Assembly (NCBI GenBank): GCA_041686855.1
Contig: JAWLDA010000005.1
Coordinates: 1 to 64,000 of the forward strand
DNA length: 64,000 bases
Direction of reading: 5' to 3'
DNA from: JAWLDA01 sp041686855
GTDB taxonomy: Bacteria > Bacillota > Limnochordia > DTU080 > RSA5
Numbering within the stretch: position 1 is the first letter of the stretch; every line of letters starts with the position of its first letter. Made by a program: the position numbers and the translations under genes. Below are positions 35,217-43,747 of the stretch, one piece after another. The notes under the pieces are model-generated. The model was not told where the DNA came from. It saw nothing but the letters and a program-made list of their open reading frames with translations, and searched no databases.

Positions 35217-35327
35217 GGTGACGCCTCCCTTTCCCAATATAGTAGAGTGAAAATACAGGCAAAAGGAGAGTATTCCTTCTTTTTGTTCAAAAGGCGTCCC
35301 GTAGTCAGAGGGCGGACGAGAGCGCGC

Positions 35328-36143
35328 CTATCCTCCTAGGCCGTTCCGGGGGATGCGGAAATCGTACGGGACGTCGAAACGATCGAAAATGGCCCCCAAA
35401 TCGTCTTTGGGCCTATACCCAAAGTCCTCTTCGGCGTTCGTCATGTCCCAAATCAAGTCTCGGTTGTTGGACATGATGTAGTACGTGCCGTATTTGAGTG
35501 AGTCGGGTGCGTTGATCCCCTTGACGTGGGCTTGAATACAGTCGTCTGGGCTGAGCCACATGAGGGGATACGCGTCCTTGCGATCCTTGAAAAGATCGAT
35601 CAGTTCTTGCTCGGTCTTCTCGCCGGGAATCCATCCGATGCGAAAGTTGAGGACGGAGAGGCCGTAGCGATCAGAATAATACCGTCCCATCGCCTCGCCA
35701 AACGCTTTGCTCACACCGTAGTAGCTGTCGGGGCGCACGGGTGCCTCGGCTCCCATGGTGACGGCCTTTTCGGTCAGGATACCCGAGACGTGATTGGTGC
35801 TGGCGAAGATGACGCGCGACACTCCCGCGAGGCGGGCCGCTTCATAGAGGGTGTGCGTACCGTCAATGTTGTTCTCCAGGACTGATTTCCAGGTGGCCTT
35901 GGGCGATGGATCCGCGGCAAGGTGGATCACCGTATCGCATCCCTGGAGCTGAGCCTGCAAGAACGCTTGGTCGCGCGTGTCTCCTGACGCGACGCTTACT
36001 CCGGGCACAGGTGTGCCGCGGCGACTGCTGCCGGCCAGAACGTACTCGTCTTTTAGGGCGCCTGCGAGAATGCGCCCGACTCTCCCGGTTACGCCGGTTA
36101 TGTAGACGCTTCGTTTCGGTGTAGCGGATAAATCGGGTCCCAT
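35328..36143 (-). CDS. NAD-dependent epimerase/dehydratase (SDR), uronate-dehydrogenase-like
   Basis: A 271-residue extended short-chain dehydrogenase. The nucleotide-binding motif is TGVTGRVG near residue 17; the catalytic Ser is in FASTNHV and the YxxxK pair in SYYGVSKAFGE. The overall pattern, including RIGWIPG and the short length, resembles uronate dehydrogenases, which oxidise glucuronate or galacturonate to aldaro-lactones. ATG 36143 follows aggaggc. It is 111 bases upstream of the solute-binding protein gene on the same strand and divergent from the sugar isomerase gene. Confidence 0.82.
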   Translation of the reverse strand: MGPDLSATPKRSVYITGVTGRVGRILAGALKDEYVLAGSSRRGTPVPGVSVASGDTRDQAFLQAQLQGCDTVIHLAADPSPKATWKSVLENNIDGTHTLYEAARLAGVSRVIFASTNHVSGILTEKAVTMGAEAPVRPDSYYGVSKAFGEAMGRYYSDRYGLSVLNFRIGWIPGEKTEQELIDLFKDRKDAYPLMWLSPDDCIQAHVKGINAPDSLKYGTYYIMSNNRDLIWDMTNAEEDFGYRPKDDLGAIFDRFDVPYDFRIPRNGLGG

Positions 36144-36293
36144 TGAAATGTAGCCTCCTAGCCAAGTTCACCCGCCGATAGTGTGGCCTATTTTACCATA
36201 GCAGTTGACACAAGCCGCTGTGAAAGTAAAGGAGTTTCGCCCTACGTCCGTGAACGAGTGGAGCGAATTCCTTGAAGAAATGGGGATGTAACG

Positions 36294-37118
36294 ATGTCTT
36301 TGCAGGTGAAAGCGGGATGCATGACGCGGCCGTGGACTGCCTACTCTCTTGAGAGGGCGCTCGAAGGGATCGCTCGGGCGGGATACAAGTACACGGCGTA
36401 CGTCGGCCAACACGACAAGAGAGCCTCGTACACCCTTGAGAGCACGGATGAAGAGGCGCGGGCGCTGCGTAAGAAGGTAGAGGGCTTCGGGCTTAAGGCG
36501 GTCGCTGCCTGGGCCGGAGATCCCTTGCGCTACGGCGAACAAGGTATGCGTCGACATGTCGAGCTCGCCGGTGAACTGGGACTGGCGCACCTCATTCTTT
36601 CGAGTCCGTATGCTAAAGAGCGACAATCGCCCGAGCTCACCATCGATGAGGAGTTCGCCGCTATCGTCGAACCCGTCCTCGATCTGGCGGAGTCTCTCGG
36701 GGTGGGCCTCCACGTAAAACCACACATGGGGGAGTTCGGCGCGGGGCCGGGATTGGCAGCACTCTCAAAGCGCATCAATCACCCCTGCTTTGGTGTCTCG
36801 TACGACCCTGGGAATATTCACTTTTACGAGGGTCTGCGTGCCGACGAGGATGTAACCAGTGTGGCGGACCAAGTGCGAAGTATCTGCATCAAAGATCACA
36901 AGGGCGCTCAACGCGAAAACAACTTTCCCACACCCGGTGAGGGCGATGTGAATTGGGGCCCGATTTGGCAGAGCCTCTCCAGCGCCAACTTCGAGGGCTT
37001 TGCCTTGGTCGAGGTGTTGGGCCGCACGCAAGCAGAGGAGATTGACCAGGCTGCCGCGACGACTCTTCAGCGCATCAAGGAGTGGGTCGAGGCTGCGGAG
37101 GGCGCGATGGTTGCGTAA
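36294..37118 (+). CDS. Sugar phosphate isomerase/epimerase family TIM barrel
   Basis: A 274-residue xylose-isomerase-like protein with ligand motifs HVKPHMG, SYDPGNIHFY, CIKDHKGA and FALVEVLG in the expected order. ATG 36294 is used. It faces away from the SDR gene and converges on another isomerase gene at 37200. The substrate is unknown; the neighbourhood suggests sugar acids or inositol-like compounds. Confidence 0.83.
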   Translation: MSLQVKAGCMTRPWTAYSLERALEGIARAGYKYTAYVGQHDKRASYTLESTDEEARALRKKVEGFGLKAVAAWAGDPLRYGEQGMRRHVELAGELGLAHLILSSPYAKERQSPELTIDEEFAAIVEPVLDLAESLGVGLHVKPHMGEFGAGPGLAALSKRINHPCFGVSYDPGNIHFYEGLRADEDVTSVADQVRSICIKDHKGAQRENNFPTPGEGDVNWGPIWQSLSSANFEGFALVEVLGRTQAEEIDQAAATTLQRIKEWVEAAEGAMVA

Positions 37119-37149
37119 TTTTTGGGCAACTCGTCGAACATAGGCGGTG

Positions 37150-37178
37150 CGGCTGGAGGCTGAAAGTGCCCCCAGCCG
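37150..37178. terminator. Hairpin between convergent genes
   Basis: Stem cggctgg / ccagccg with an inner ggc/gcc helix and a seven-base loop tgaaagt. It lies between two converging isomerase genes. Neither side has a clear T-run, so termination activity is uncertain. Confidence 0.4.
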
Positions 37179-37199
37179 TCCTCGCGAAGCAGCATTCTC

Positions 37200-38030
37200 T
37201 TATCCTAAGACGCTGCGAATGAAGTCAATGCTGGCACGAACGCTCTCTTCGCCGGAGAGACCGAAATTCTCGATGGATAGGTAGCCGTCGTATCCGCGCT
37301 CAGCCAGCGAGCGTAGAAGGCGGCCCGTGTCGACCTCCCCCGTGCCTAAGAGCGCGCCTGCGTAGGCGAAGCCTGGCCGTCCAGGAACCGGAAAGCGAGC
37401 GTCCGATGCTGCCGGGACCGCTTTCAGATCCTTGAGGTGGACGTGAGCGAGACGGTCGTAAAACACATCGAGCGCCTCGTGGGGATCGTCGCCGGCAAGC
37501 AAAAAGTTGCCATCGTCGAGGGTGATGCCCATGAGCGGAGCCTCATTGACAAAGTAACGCATCTGATCGAGGCGTCCGCGAAACGCTGCCTGCCCACCGT
37601 GGTTTTCGTGAGTCACGTTAACGCCGATATCCCGTCCGTACTCGGAGAGGATCGCGAGTCCGCGAGCGATGAGGGCCCTTCCCGTATCGTCGGGAATGTC
37701 TGCCTTAGGTGAGCCCGGAACGAGCATCACGATGGGGACGTCAAGCCGCCGAGCACGATCCACCTCCTCCTTGGCAACCTGTACGGCTCGGTTAAACTCG
37801 GCGTCGCCGCGGACGACAAAGTCCGTGTGCGCGATGTAGACGGGAAACTCCAGCCCGAACTCCTCGACCATCAAGCGCACCTCGTCGTCGCTCAACTCTT
37901 TCATCAAGTGCGACGAGAGCTCAACTCCGTCCACGCCCATCCGGGCGCAACACTCTACAAAATCTCGGACACTCCATCCGCCTCGGCCAAACTCCGTCCC
38001 AAAGGCGTACGTCATCACTGAAATCTTCAT
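37200..38030 (-). CDS. Sugar phosphate isomerase/epimerase family TIM barrel
   Basis: A 276-residue member of the same fold as the gene at 36294, but clearly divergent from it. Putative metal-binding motifs are VTHENHGG, ITLDDGNFLL, HVHLKDLKA and LSIENFG. ATG 38030 follows gggagcgagacgc and overlaps the stop of the upstream Ldh-type dehydrogenase gene by four bases, which implies translational coupling. A dehydrogenase plus isomerase pair fits oxidation and rearrangement of a sugar or sugar acid. Confidence 0.84.
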   Translation of the reverse strand: MKISVMTYAFGTEFGRGGWSVRDFVECCARMGVDGVELSSHLMKELSDDEVRLMVEEFGLEFPVYIAHTDFVVRGDAEFNRAVQVAKEEVDRARRLDVPIVMLVPGSPKADIPDDTGRALIARGLAILSEYGRDIGVNVTHENHGGQAAFRGRLDQMRYFVNEAPLMGITLDDGNFLLAGDDPHEALDVFYDRLAHVHLKDLKAVPAASDARFPVPGRPGFAYAGALLGTGEVDTGRLLRSLAERGYDGYLSIENFGLSGEESVRASIDFIRSVLG

Positions 38031-39085
38031 GCGTCTCGCTCCCATCGTGAATCGTCGGTCTCAGGAATCGCTACACTTAACTCGCGTGATCGTTCGACCA
38101 GCTCATTCCACGTACTCTCAGGTAGCGGAATCCCCTCTGAGCGACGTAGAGCGCTACTGCGATGCTCAGGGGTCCCCGGTAGCATGACCTCATCGAATCC
38201 CGGCGCGGGCTCAGAGGTCTCAATCCGTCGGGCGAGCTCCTCCACCTGTCGGTAGTAATCCTCGGCTTGGGCAAAGATGTCAATGGACCAGACCGCGATA
38301 AAGGTTGGATTGCCGCGGGTCACCTCGTTACCGCTGCCGCGCGAGTTACCTGTGAGCATGGCCCCGGCAATTTGCGTCGCCAACGAGAGTGCGTACCCCT
38401 TGTGCTCACCGAAAGGCAAAAGGACACCGCCCTCGTAAAAGTCGCCGGGGTTGGTGCTTGGATTTCCGTCCTTATTGAGGAGCGCGCCCTCGCGCAAGGC
38501 TTCTCCCTTACTCAAAAAGACGGCGAGCTTCCCCTCGGGTAGGACGGAGGTTGAGAAATCGGCGACGATGGGGCGCTCTTCGGGTCCTCGGGGGATTCCC
38601 CACGCCATGGGATTGGTCCCCAAGATGGATCGGCGCCCACCGAAAGGGGCGACGCCGCCGCCGCCGGTCGTCATGATCGTGGTAAAAAGGCCTTTGCGGG
38701 CGAGTCGCTCGGCGTATTCGCCGAGTCTGCCGATGTGAAACGTGTTGATGAGGGCGACTGTCGCCATGCCGTGCTCGAGAGCCAACGCCTCTGCGATCTC
38801 ACAGCAACGTTGTGCCCCGAGTTGCCCGAAGCCTCCGTTGCCGTCCACTTGTGCGCAGGCGCCCTTTGTAAAGAGATGCCGGGGCTTTGCGGTGGGGTCG
38901 ACTTGCCCTTTTTGCACTTGGGCTATGTATCTGGGAACCCGCAGTACTCCGTGAGAGTCGTGCCCAAGCAGATTGGCTGTGACAAGCGACTCCGCCACAG
39001 CCGCGGCGTTCTCTCGCGGGGCGCCGGCCCCGACGAGCAGCGCCGTACACCATGACGTGAGGGCTTCGGACCGGATTACGACCAC
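38027..39085 (-). CDS. Ldh family (malate/L-lactate dehydrogenase type) oxidoreductase
   Basis: A 352-residue NAD(P)-dependent dehydrogenase, second of its family in this window. The catalytic His is in LGHDSHGVLRVPRY; further family segments are TTGGGGVAPFGG and LGTNPMAWGIP. GTG 39085 is preferred because GGGAGGAG ends six to seven bases before it; the in-frame ATG at 39106 lies upstream of that site. First gene of a two-gene operon with the isomerase at 37200, divergent from the CtBP-like dehydrogenase. Confidence 0.86.
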   Translation of the reverse strand: MVVIRSEALTSWCTALLVGAGAPRENAAAVAESLVTANLLGHDSHGVLRVPRYIAQVQKGQVDPTAKPRHLFTKGACAQVDGNGGFGQLGAQRCCEIAEALALEHGMATVALINTFHIGRLGEYAERLARKGLFTTIMTTGGGGVAPFGGRRSILGTNPMAWGIPRGPEERPIVADFSTSVLPEGKLAVFLSKGEALREGALLNKDGNPSTNPGDFYEGGVLLPFGEHKGYALSLATQIAGAMLTGNSRGSGNEVTRGNPTFIAVWSIDIFAQAEDYYRQVEELARRIETSEPAPGFDEVMLPGTPEHRSSALRRSEGIPLPESTWNELVERSRELSVAIPETDDSRWERDA

Positions 39086-39213
39086 GTCAATCTCCTCCCA
39101 AGTCATTCAGGCAGTAATGGACAATCGCCACATTTCCCGTTTCATGGGGTTTTCCCTCTGAATGCGTCTACACTCTTCAAACATACAGAAATAATTATGA
39201 GCTCAAAGGAAAC

Positions 39214-39229
39214 TTGGCGAAAGCGCTAA
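39214..39229. promoter_or_regulatory. Candidate operator (inverted repeat)
   Basis: The sequence ttggcgaaagcgctaa is an inverted repeat (TTGGCG / CGCTAA, one mismatch, four-base spacer) in the 221-bp gap between two divergent catabolic operons. Size and symmetry suit a LacI- or GntR-type repressor, but no regulator gene is in the region. Confidence 0.3.
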
Positions 39230-39306
39230 ATGGTGTACTGACGAGACGGAGCCTACTCGTGCATTCAGTGCATGAGGAAGGGCCCAGTGAAAGGCAGGGA
39301 CTACGC

Positions 39307-40293
39307 ATGCCCCAGGCAACGGTTGTCGCGGTGGGCAAAAACGATGCCGCCCTAGAGATTGAACGAAGCATCCTATCCGAAGCAGGGTTTGAAATAATCG
39401 GGATCCCCGTCAAGGCGGTAGAAGACACCATCCCCGACGTTGTGCGCAGTGCCGACGGGATTTTGCACAGCGGATGGCGGATCGATCGTGAGGTGATTCG
39501 CTCCCTGAGGCGGTGTCGCGTGATCGGGCGCTACGGCTTGGGGTACGACAACATCGACATTTCAGCCGCTACGGAGCACGGTATGGCCGTTGTTACGGCG
39601 CGTGGGTACTGCGACGAGGAGATTCCCGACCACGTTCTCGCGTTCATGCTCGGTTGGTATCGCCAGATTCCTTTTTACGACCGCTCCGTGCGTTCCGGGA
39701 GTCTGCGCGGGAGCGCGCGACCCATTCCGCGCATTAGCACGTTGACGGCCGGGCTGTGCGGTTTTGGTCAGATTGCTCGCAACCTTGCCCCTAAGTTACA
39801 GGCCCTCGGCATGCGCGTCCTCGCGTACGACCCGTACGCCGCCGACGACGCGTTTACGGCTTTGGGCGTCGAGCGCACCGACTTCGACGGCCTGCTCCGC
39901 CACTCCGACATGATTTCAATCCATTGTGCACTGACGGATGAGACGCATCACCTCTTTGACGAGGGGGCGTTAAAGAGACTAAAACCAAATGCGATCATCA
40001 TCAACACCGCTCGTGGCGGCATCATCGACACCGCGGCTCTGGCAAAGGGCTTAAGGGACGGCAAAGTAGCCGGCGCCTGTCTTGACGTGTTGGAGACGGG
40101 GGCCTTTGAGGAGCACGCGCTACACGAGATCGAGAATCTTCTGCTCACGCCCCATATGGCGTACCGCTCCGAAACGGCCGTCGTCGAGCTGGCACGCCGA
40201 GCTGCAACCAATGTGCGTGCCGTCCTCTTAGGACAAAAACCGGACGGGCTGGTGAATCCCGACGTCATTGCAACACTCAATTTGGTAGGTTAA
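39307..40293 (+). CDS. D-isomer-specific 2-hydroxyacid dehydrogenase (CtBP-like)
   Basis: A 328-residue NAD-dependent dehydrogenase of the formate/glycerate dehydrogenase fold. The substrate/NAD segment is RYGLGYDNIDI, the NAD-binding motif LCGFGQIARNLA, the catalytic Arg is in NTARGGIID and the catalytic His in LLTPHMAYRSE. The length and these motifs match the group annotated as C-terminal binding proteins, related to phosphoglycerate and hydroxypyruvate dehydrogenases. ATG 39307 follows ggcaggga. It is followed by an HpaI-type aldolase, which suggests handling of 2-keto or 2-hydroxy acids. Confidence 0.87.
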   Translation: MPQATVVAVGKNDAALEIERSILSEAGFEIIGIPVKAVEDTIPDVVRSADGILHSGWRIDREVIRSLRRCRVIGRYGLGYDNIDISAATEHGMAVVTARGYCDEEIPDHVLAFMLGWYRQIPFYDRSVRSGSLRGSARPIPRISTLTAGLCGFGQIARNLAPKLQALGMRVLAYDPYAADDAFTALGVERTDFDGLLRHSDMISIHCALTDETHHLFDEGALKRLKPNAIIINTARGGIIDTAALAKGLRDGKVAGACLDVLETGAFEEHALHEIENLLLTPHMAYRSETAVVELARRAATNVRAVLLGQKPDGLVNPDVIATLNLVG

Positions 40294-40342
40294 CGATCGA
40301 GGCGTCTAATAGATCGCTACGTGCGAATGGAGATGAGTTTCG

Positions 40343-41101
40343 TTGAAGGTGAATCGAGCGAAGATGCGCATGCAAGACGGGCACGCGGCCCTTGGAGCCG
40401 TGCTCGGGATGGGCTCGGCGCAGGTGGCGGAGGCCATGGCCCGTCACCTTGACTTTCTTTTGATCGACGCCCAACACGGCAATTGGAACATCGAGAGTGC
40501 GTGGGAGGCGTTTCGCCGAGTGGTCGGAGCGGGCGGCATCCCTCTTGTGCGCGTCTTTCAAAATGACCCCTTTGCTATCGGGTCGATGCTGGATCGAGGG
40601 GCGCTAGGCATCGTCGTGCCCATGGTTGAGACAGCCGACGAGGCGCATGCCGTGGCGGACGCGGCCCGGTACGGCCCCCGCGGGAGGCGCTCGGTGGGCG
40701 GCGGCGGGATGAGAAGTTGGCTGCCGGTGGGCAACGATGAGGTCAACGACGAGCTCTTTGTGGCGGTACAGATCGAGACAAGACGGGGTGTGGAGAACGC
40801 CGAGTCGATTCTCTCAGTCGACGGGATTGACGGTTGTTGGATCGGGCCCGACGATCTGGCGCTCTCAATGGATGTCGACCGCTCCACGGAAGAGGGCCGC
40901 CGCGAGCACGAAGAGGCAATCCGCAGCGTGATCGAGACCGCCCAAAGAGTCGGGAAGATACCGGGGATTGCCACACCCGGACCCAATAACCAGTGGCTCG
41001 AAGCCGGGTGCCTCTTTGTGACGGTCGGATCGGACGGCTCCTGCATCGGCAGAGGAGCCGCCGCAACCATGAGCGCCTATAGCGCCTACCGACCGTCGTA
41101 A
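40343..41101 (+). CDS. HpcH/HpaI aldolase family protein
   Basis: A 252-residue class II pyruvate aldolase of the HpaI/YfaU/GarL type, cleaving 4-hydroxy-2-oxo acids to pyruvate and an aldehyde. DAQHGNWN, IPLVRV, RGALGIVVPMVE and the metal-binding region VQIETRRGVEN are in family order. TTG 40343 follows ggagatgagtttcg; an ATG at 40364 is an alternative. It is co-directional with the 2-hydroxyacid dehydrogenase 49 bases upstream; together they resemble the last steps of sugar-acid degradation. Confidence 0.87.
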   Translation: MKVNRAKMRMQDGHAALGAVLGMGSAQVAEAMARHLDFLLIDAQHGNWNIESAWEAFRRVVGAGGIPLVRVFQNDPFAIGSMLDRGALGIVVPMVETADEAHAVADAARYGPRGRRSVGGGGMRSWLPVGNDEVNDELFVAVQIETRRGVENAESILSVDGIDGCWIGPDDLALSMDVDRSTEEGRREHEEAIRSVIETAQRVGKIPGIATPGPNNQWLEAGCLFVTVGSDGSCIGRGAAATMSAYSAYRPS

Positions 41102-41113
41102 TCCGGTATAAGC

Positions 41114-42217
41114 CTAGTACCGCACCTCGAGATGGGGCGTGCTTACCTCCTCTTTAGTGTGGAGTGAGCGCATGCACGCGTCCAGCGTGCCACTCGTCAG
41201 GTACGTGCGCTCCGGCGGGAACGGTGGACGCCCTGTGTGGATGAAGCGTTCGATCTGTAACACAAAAATGTCAAAGTGACGGTGAGGACGTCGTCCTTGG
41301 AGGACGAATTGCGCGGCATAGGGCGTATCCCCCGGATACGTTTGATATGCAGAGACAAACTCGTTGATCTCACCGCTCGCATTAAAGAGACCGGCGACCA
41401 GACCGTCGCGATACTCCACTTCGTAAAAGACGGGTCTTTTTACTCGCCGTGGCATGGTGCGTGGCTCCTCGGGATTAACGGCGCCACAGCATGCATGGTA
41501 AAGGGGCAGCCATTCGTCGCTCAGGACGAGGTCGGCTGCTTCTTCGCCTTCAAAAGCTCGCACCTTCGCGACGCCACTCTCACCAAAGGCCCGGTTCTCG
41601 GCTACGCTTTGCAGCATCTCGAGGGCGTGAAAACCGTACGCTTCCGGCGAGCCGTGATAGAAAGCCATCATTTTTGAGATGGGCGCCCCTTGCGGCAGAC
41701 GAAGCGGGTCAAAAAAGTGAGGGGCAAAGGGGAGCGACGAGCCCGCCATAAAGGGGATGTTGTGCTCGTTCACTTTGCTCCACACCCACTTAATATCTTC
41801 GAGTTCGACTGCAAAGTGCTTGTCGGTGAAGACGGGGACGAAGGTGTTGCACTCCGCCATGACATCGTAACACGCTTCAAAGAGTCTGCGGCGAGGGTAC
41901 GTCTTTTGGCCGATCTCGTTGAGCGGATAATTGCCGTGCTCGCCGACGATTAAGATTCCGTCGACCGCCAAGGTGGATCCACCGCACTTCAGGGCCTCCG
42001 CGATGGTGTCGTAGATCGGGAAGCCGTGTTCCTCTGATTTCGCACGGCTCATGTCGTTCTCGGGGAATTGATCGACGTACGCTGAGGCGATCTCTAGAGT
42101 TGACGTATACTCACGTCCATCAACGTATATGCCGTCAAGCATCTTGCCGATGATGCGATCGGCATGCGAATTGAAACGGTACTCCGTAATGATGGCGGCG
42201 ACGCGTTTCCGTTTCAC
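41114..42217 (-). CDS. Conserved protein of unknown function, Rossmann-like N-terminus
   Basis: A 367-residue soluble protein. I recall homologues in Planctomycetes and Acidobacteria annotated only as hypothetical, with the same blocks: RVAAIITEYRFNSHADRII, FPIYDTIAEAL, VDGILIVGEHGNYP, FTDKHFAVELEDIKW and PFMAGSSLPF. The N-terminal half is reminiscent of Gfo/Idh-like nucleotide-binding folds but lacks a clear GxGxxG. Conserved His and Glu residues suggest an enzyme. GTG 42217 lies about 12 bases after GAAAGGAG. It is divergent from a solute-binding protein/MlrC/creatininase operon. Confidence 0.72.
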   Translation of the reverse strand: MKRKRVAAIITEYRFNSHADRIIGKMLDGIYVDGREYTSTLEIASAYVDQFPENDMSRAKSEEHGFPIYDTIAEALKCGGSTLAVDGILIVGEHGNYPLNEIGQKTYPRRRLFEACYDVMAECNTFVPVFTDKHFAVELEDIKWVWSKVNEHNIPFMAGSSLPFAPHFFDPLRLPQGAPISKMMAFYHGSPEAYGFHALEMLQSVAENRAFGESGVAKVRAFEGEEAADLVLSDEWLPLYHACCGAVNPEEPRTMPRRVKRPVFYEVEYRDGLVAGLFNASGEINEFVSAYQTYPGDTPYAAQFVLQGRRPHRHFDIFVLQIERFIHTGRPPFPPERTYLTSGTLDACMRSLHTKEEVSTPHLEVRY

Positions 42218-42251
42218 GGTTTTCGGGCGCTCCTTTCGGAATTGAAGACAG

Positions 42252-42327
42252 GTATTCAATCAATAATTAGCACTTCTGCAGGATCTACCTACCTATGGGC
42301 GAAAAATTGCTATTATGAATTGAATAC
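42252..42327. promoter_or_regulatory. Inverted repeat in a divergent promoter region
   Basis: GTATTCAAT at 42252-42260 and its exact reverse complement ATTGAATAC at 42319-42327 flank the divergent gap before the solute-binding protein at 42353. They could be paired half-sites for a regulator acting on both operons. The repeats are AT-rich compared with the surroundings. Confidence 0.35.
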
Positions 42328-42352
42328 AGAAAAAACCAAAGGGGGTAATGAC

Positions 42353-43621
42353 GTGGCAAGAAATGTTCGGCTAACGAGGTTCGCAAATGCATTAACGATC
42401 CTGAGCATGACGCTGGCGCTGGTTGTGGGGGCGGCGACGGTGAGCTTCGCACAGACTAAGATAACCTTTATGGGATTTATACCGCCCCATCAGTACGGTA
42501 ACGGGTTTCAGGTATTGGTAGATGAGTTTAACAGCATTCAGTCCGAGGTTGAGGTTGAGCTTCAGGGAAATTCCAGCCCTTCGACGCTCCTCCCTCTCCA
42601 CGCAGGTGGTCTGACGCCGGACTTGATTTACGACCATCTCACGGAGCAGTATTTACGCCAAGGGGTCTTGGCTCCGATCGACCAGTTCGTTGAGAGGTCT
42701 GGTATCACGGATTGGATTCCCGGTACGATGCAGTGGCACACCTACGACGGTCACCTCTACGGTGCGCCGTATGGGCTGCTGGGTCAGAGGTTGATACTCT
42801 ACGACCGGGATCGCTTTGCCGAGAACGGCGTGAGCGAGCCACAGGAGGGGTGGAATTGGAACGACCTCGAGAGCCGGGCGCGGCGCCTGAGCCGCGACAC
42901 TGACGGGGACGGGCAAAACGACGTCTTCGGTTTTGACATGGCTCCGAGTTGGTTCTTCTGGCCCGCTCTCATCAACAACGGCTCCGTCCTTTATGACGGC
43001 GAGCGGTGGTTCCCACACCTCGACCGAACCGTTGAGGCGATTGAGTTCATGACAATGTTGGCGCGCGAAGGGATCATGGCGCCTGATGGAGGCCGTTTCC
43101 AAAACTTCCACGACCGTCGTACGGCCATCTCCGCGGCTTCATCGCGGGACACCCAGCTCTATGTGGATGACCCGCCCGCCTTCGAAGTGGGAGCGATTCA
43201 CTTTCCTGTGCAGCGCTCTCGAGGCATCATCGTAACCCCTCGTGCGTTCTACTTGGGGAACACCAACGATCCGGTGAAACAGGCTGCTGCGTGGAAGTTC
43301 GTTCGGTGGGCACTCGAGCCTGAGCAACAAGTGAAGTTTCTGATTCATGGCAGCCTGCTGCCGTCGACGCTGGCTGGGATGCAGGCGGTGGGGCCGTACA
43401 TCATGGAGAACGATCCTTTGCTGCTGCCCTTCGCAAACGAAATCGCCGCCCACTCTTATCCGTACCCGTTCGTGGCAAACTTCTCAAATGCTAGTGCTTA
43501 CACGACGGAGTGGATGAACAAGGCGCTCGCCGGCGACGTCTCACCTCGTGAAGCAGCTGAGCAGATAACGCACTTGACCAATGCCGCGGAACAGGAGCTT
43601 AGGGCCCAATCCGGAGAATAG
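42353..43621 (+). CDS. Family 1 extracellular solute-binding protein
   Basis: A 422-residue sugar-type solute-binding protein with a type I signal peptide ending at VSFA-Q (33/34) and no lipobox. The mature protein begins TKITFMGFIPPHQYG; GGLTPDLIYDH and LSRDTDGDGQNDVFGFDM are typical of the family. GTG 42353 follows aagggggtaatgac. It is followed by MlrC and creatininase-family genes, not by permeases. The context suggests an amide- or peptide-bearing ligand, which is inference. Confidence 0.88.
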   Translation: MARNVRLTRFANALTILSMTLALVVGAATVSFAQTKITFMGFIPPHQYGNGFQVLVDEFNSIQSEVEVELQGNSSPSTLLPLHAGGLTPDLIYDHLTEQYLRQGVLAPIDQFVERSGITDWIPGTMQWHTYDGHLYGAPYGLLGQRLILYDRDRFAENGVSEPQEGWNWNDLESRARRLSRDTDGDGQNDVFGFDMAPSWFFWPALINNGSVLYDGERWFPHLDRTVEAIEFMTMLAREGIMAPDGGRFQNFHDRRTAISAASSRDTQLYVDDPPAFEVGAIHFPVQRSRGIIVTPRAFYLGNTNDPVKQAAAWKFVRWALEPEQQVKFLIHGSLLPSTLAGMQAVGPYIMENDPLLLPFANEIAAHSYPYPFVANFSNASAYTTEWMNKALAGDVSPREAAEQITHLTNAAEQELRAQSGE

Positions 43622-43747
43622 CAGGCAATGGAGAACTGACAAAAGAATACTAAAGGACTCAAACCCTCCAAGTGAAGGCAGCGTCGTCACCATGCGACGA
43701 CCGCCTTCGCCGTGAGCGCTTTTTGGCATCCTATACAGGAGAGTGAT

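Noticed and set aside
35222..35260. A TTGCCT/TATATT promoter-like pair upstream of the solute-binding protein gene at 35216
   Set aside because: The -10-like box would lie so close to the ribosome-binding site that the transcript would start inside or after it.
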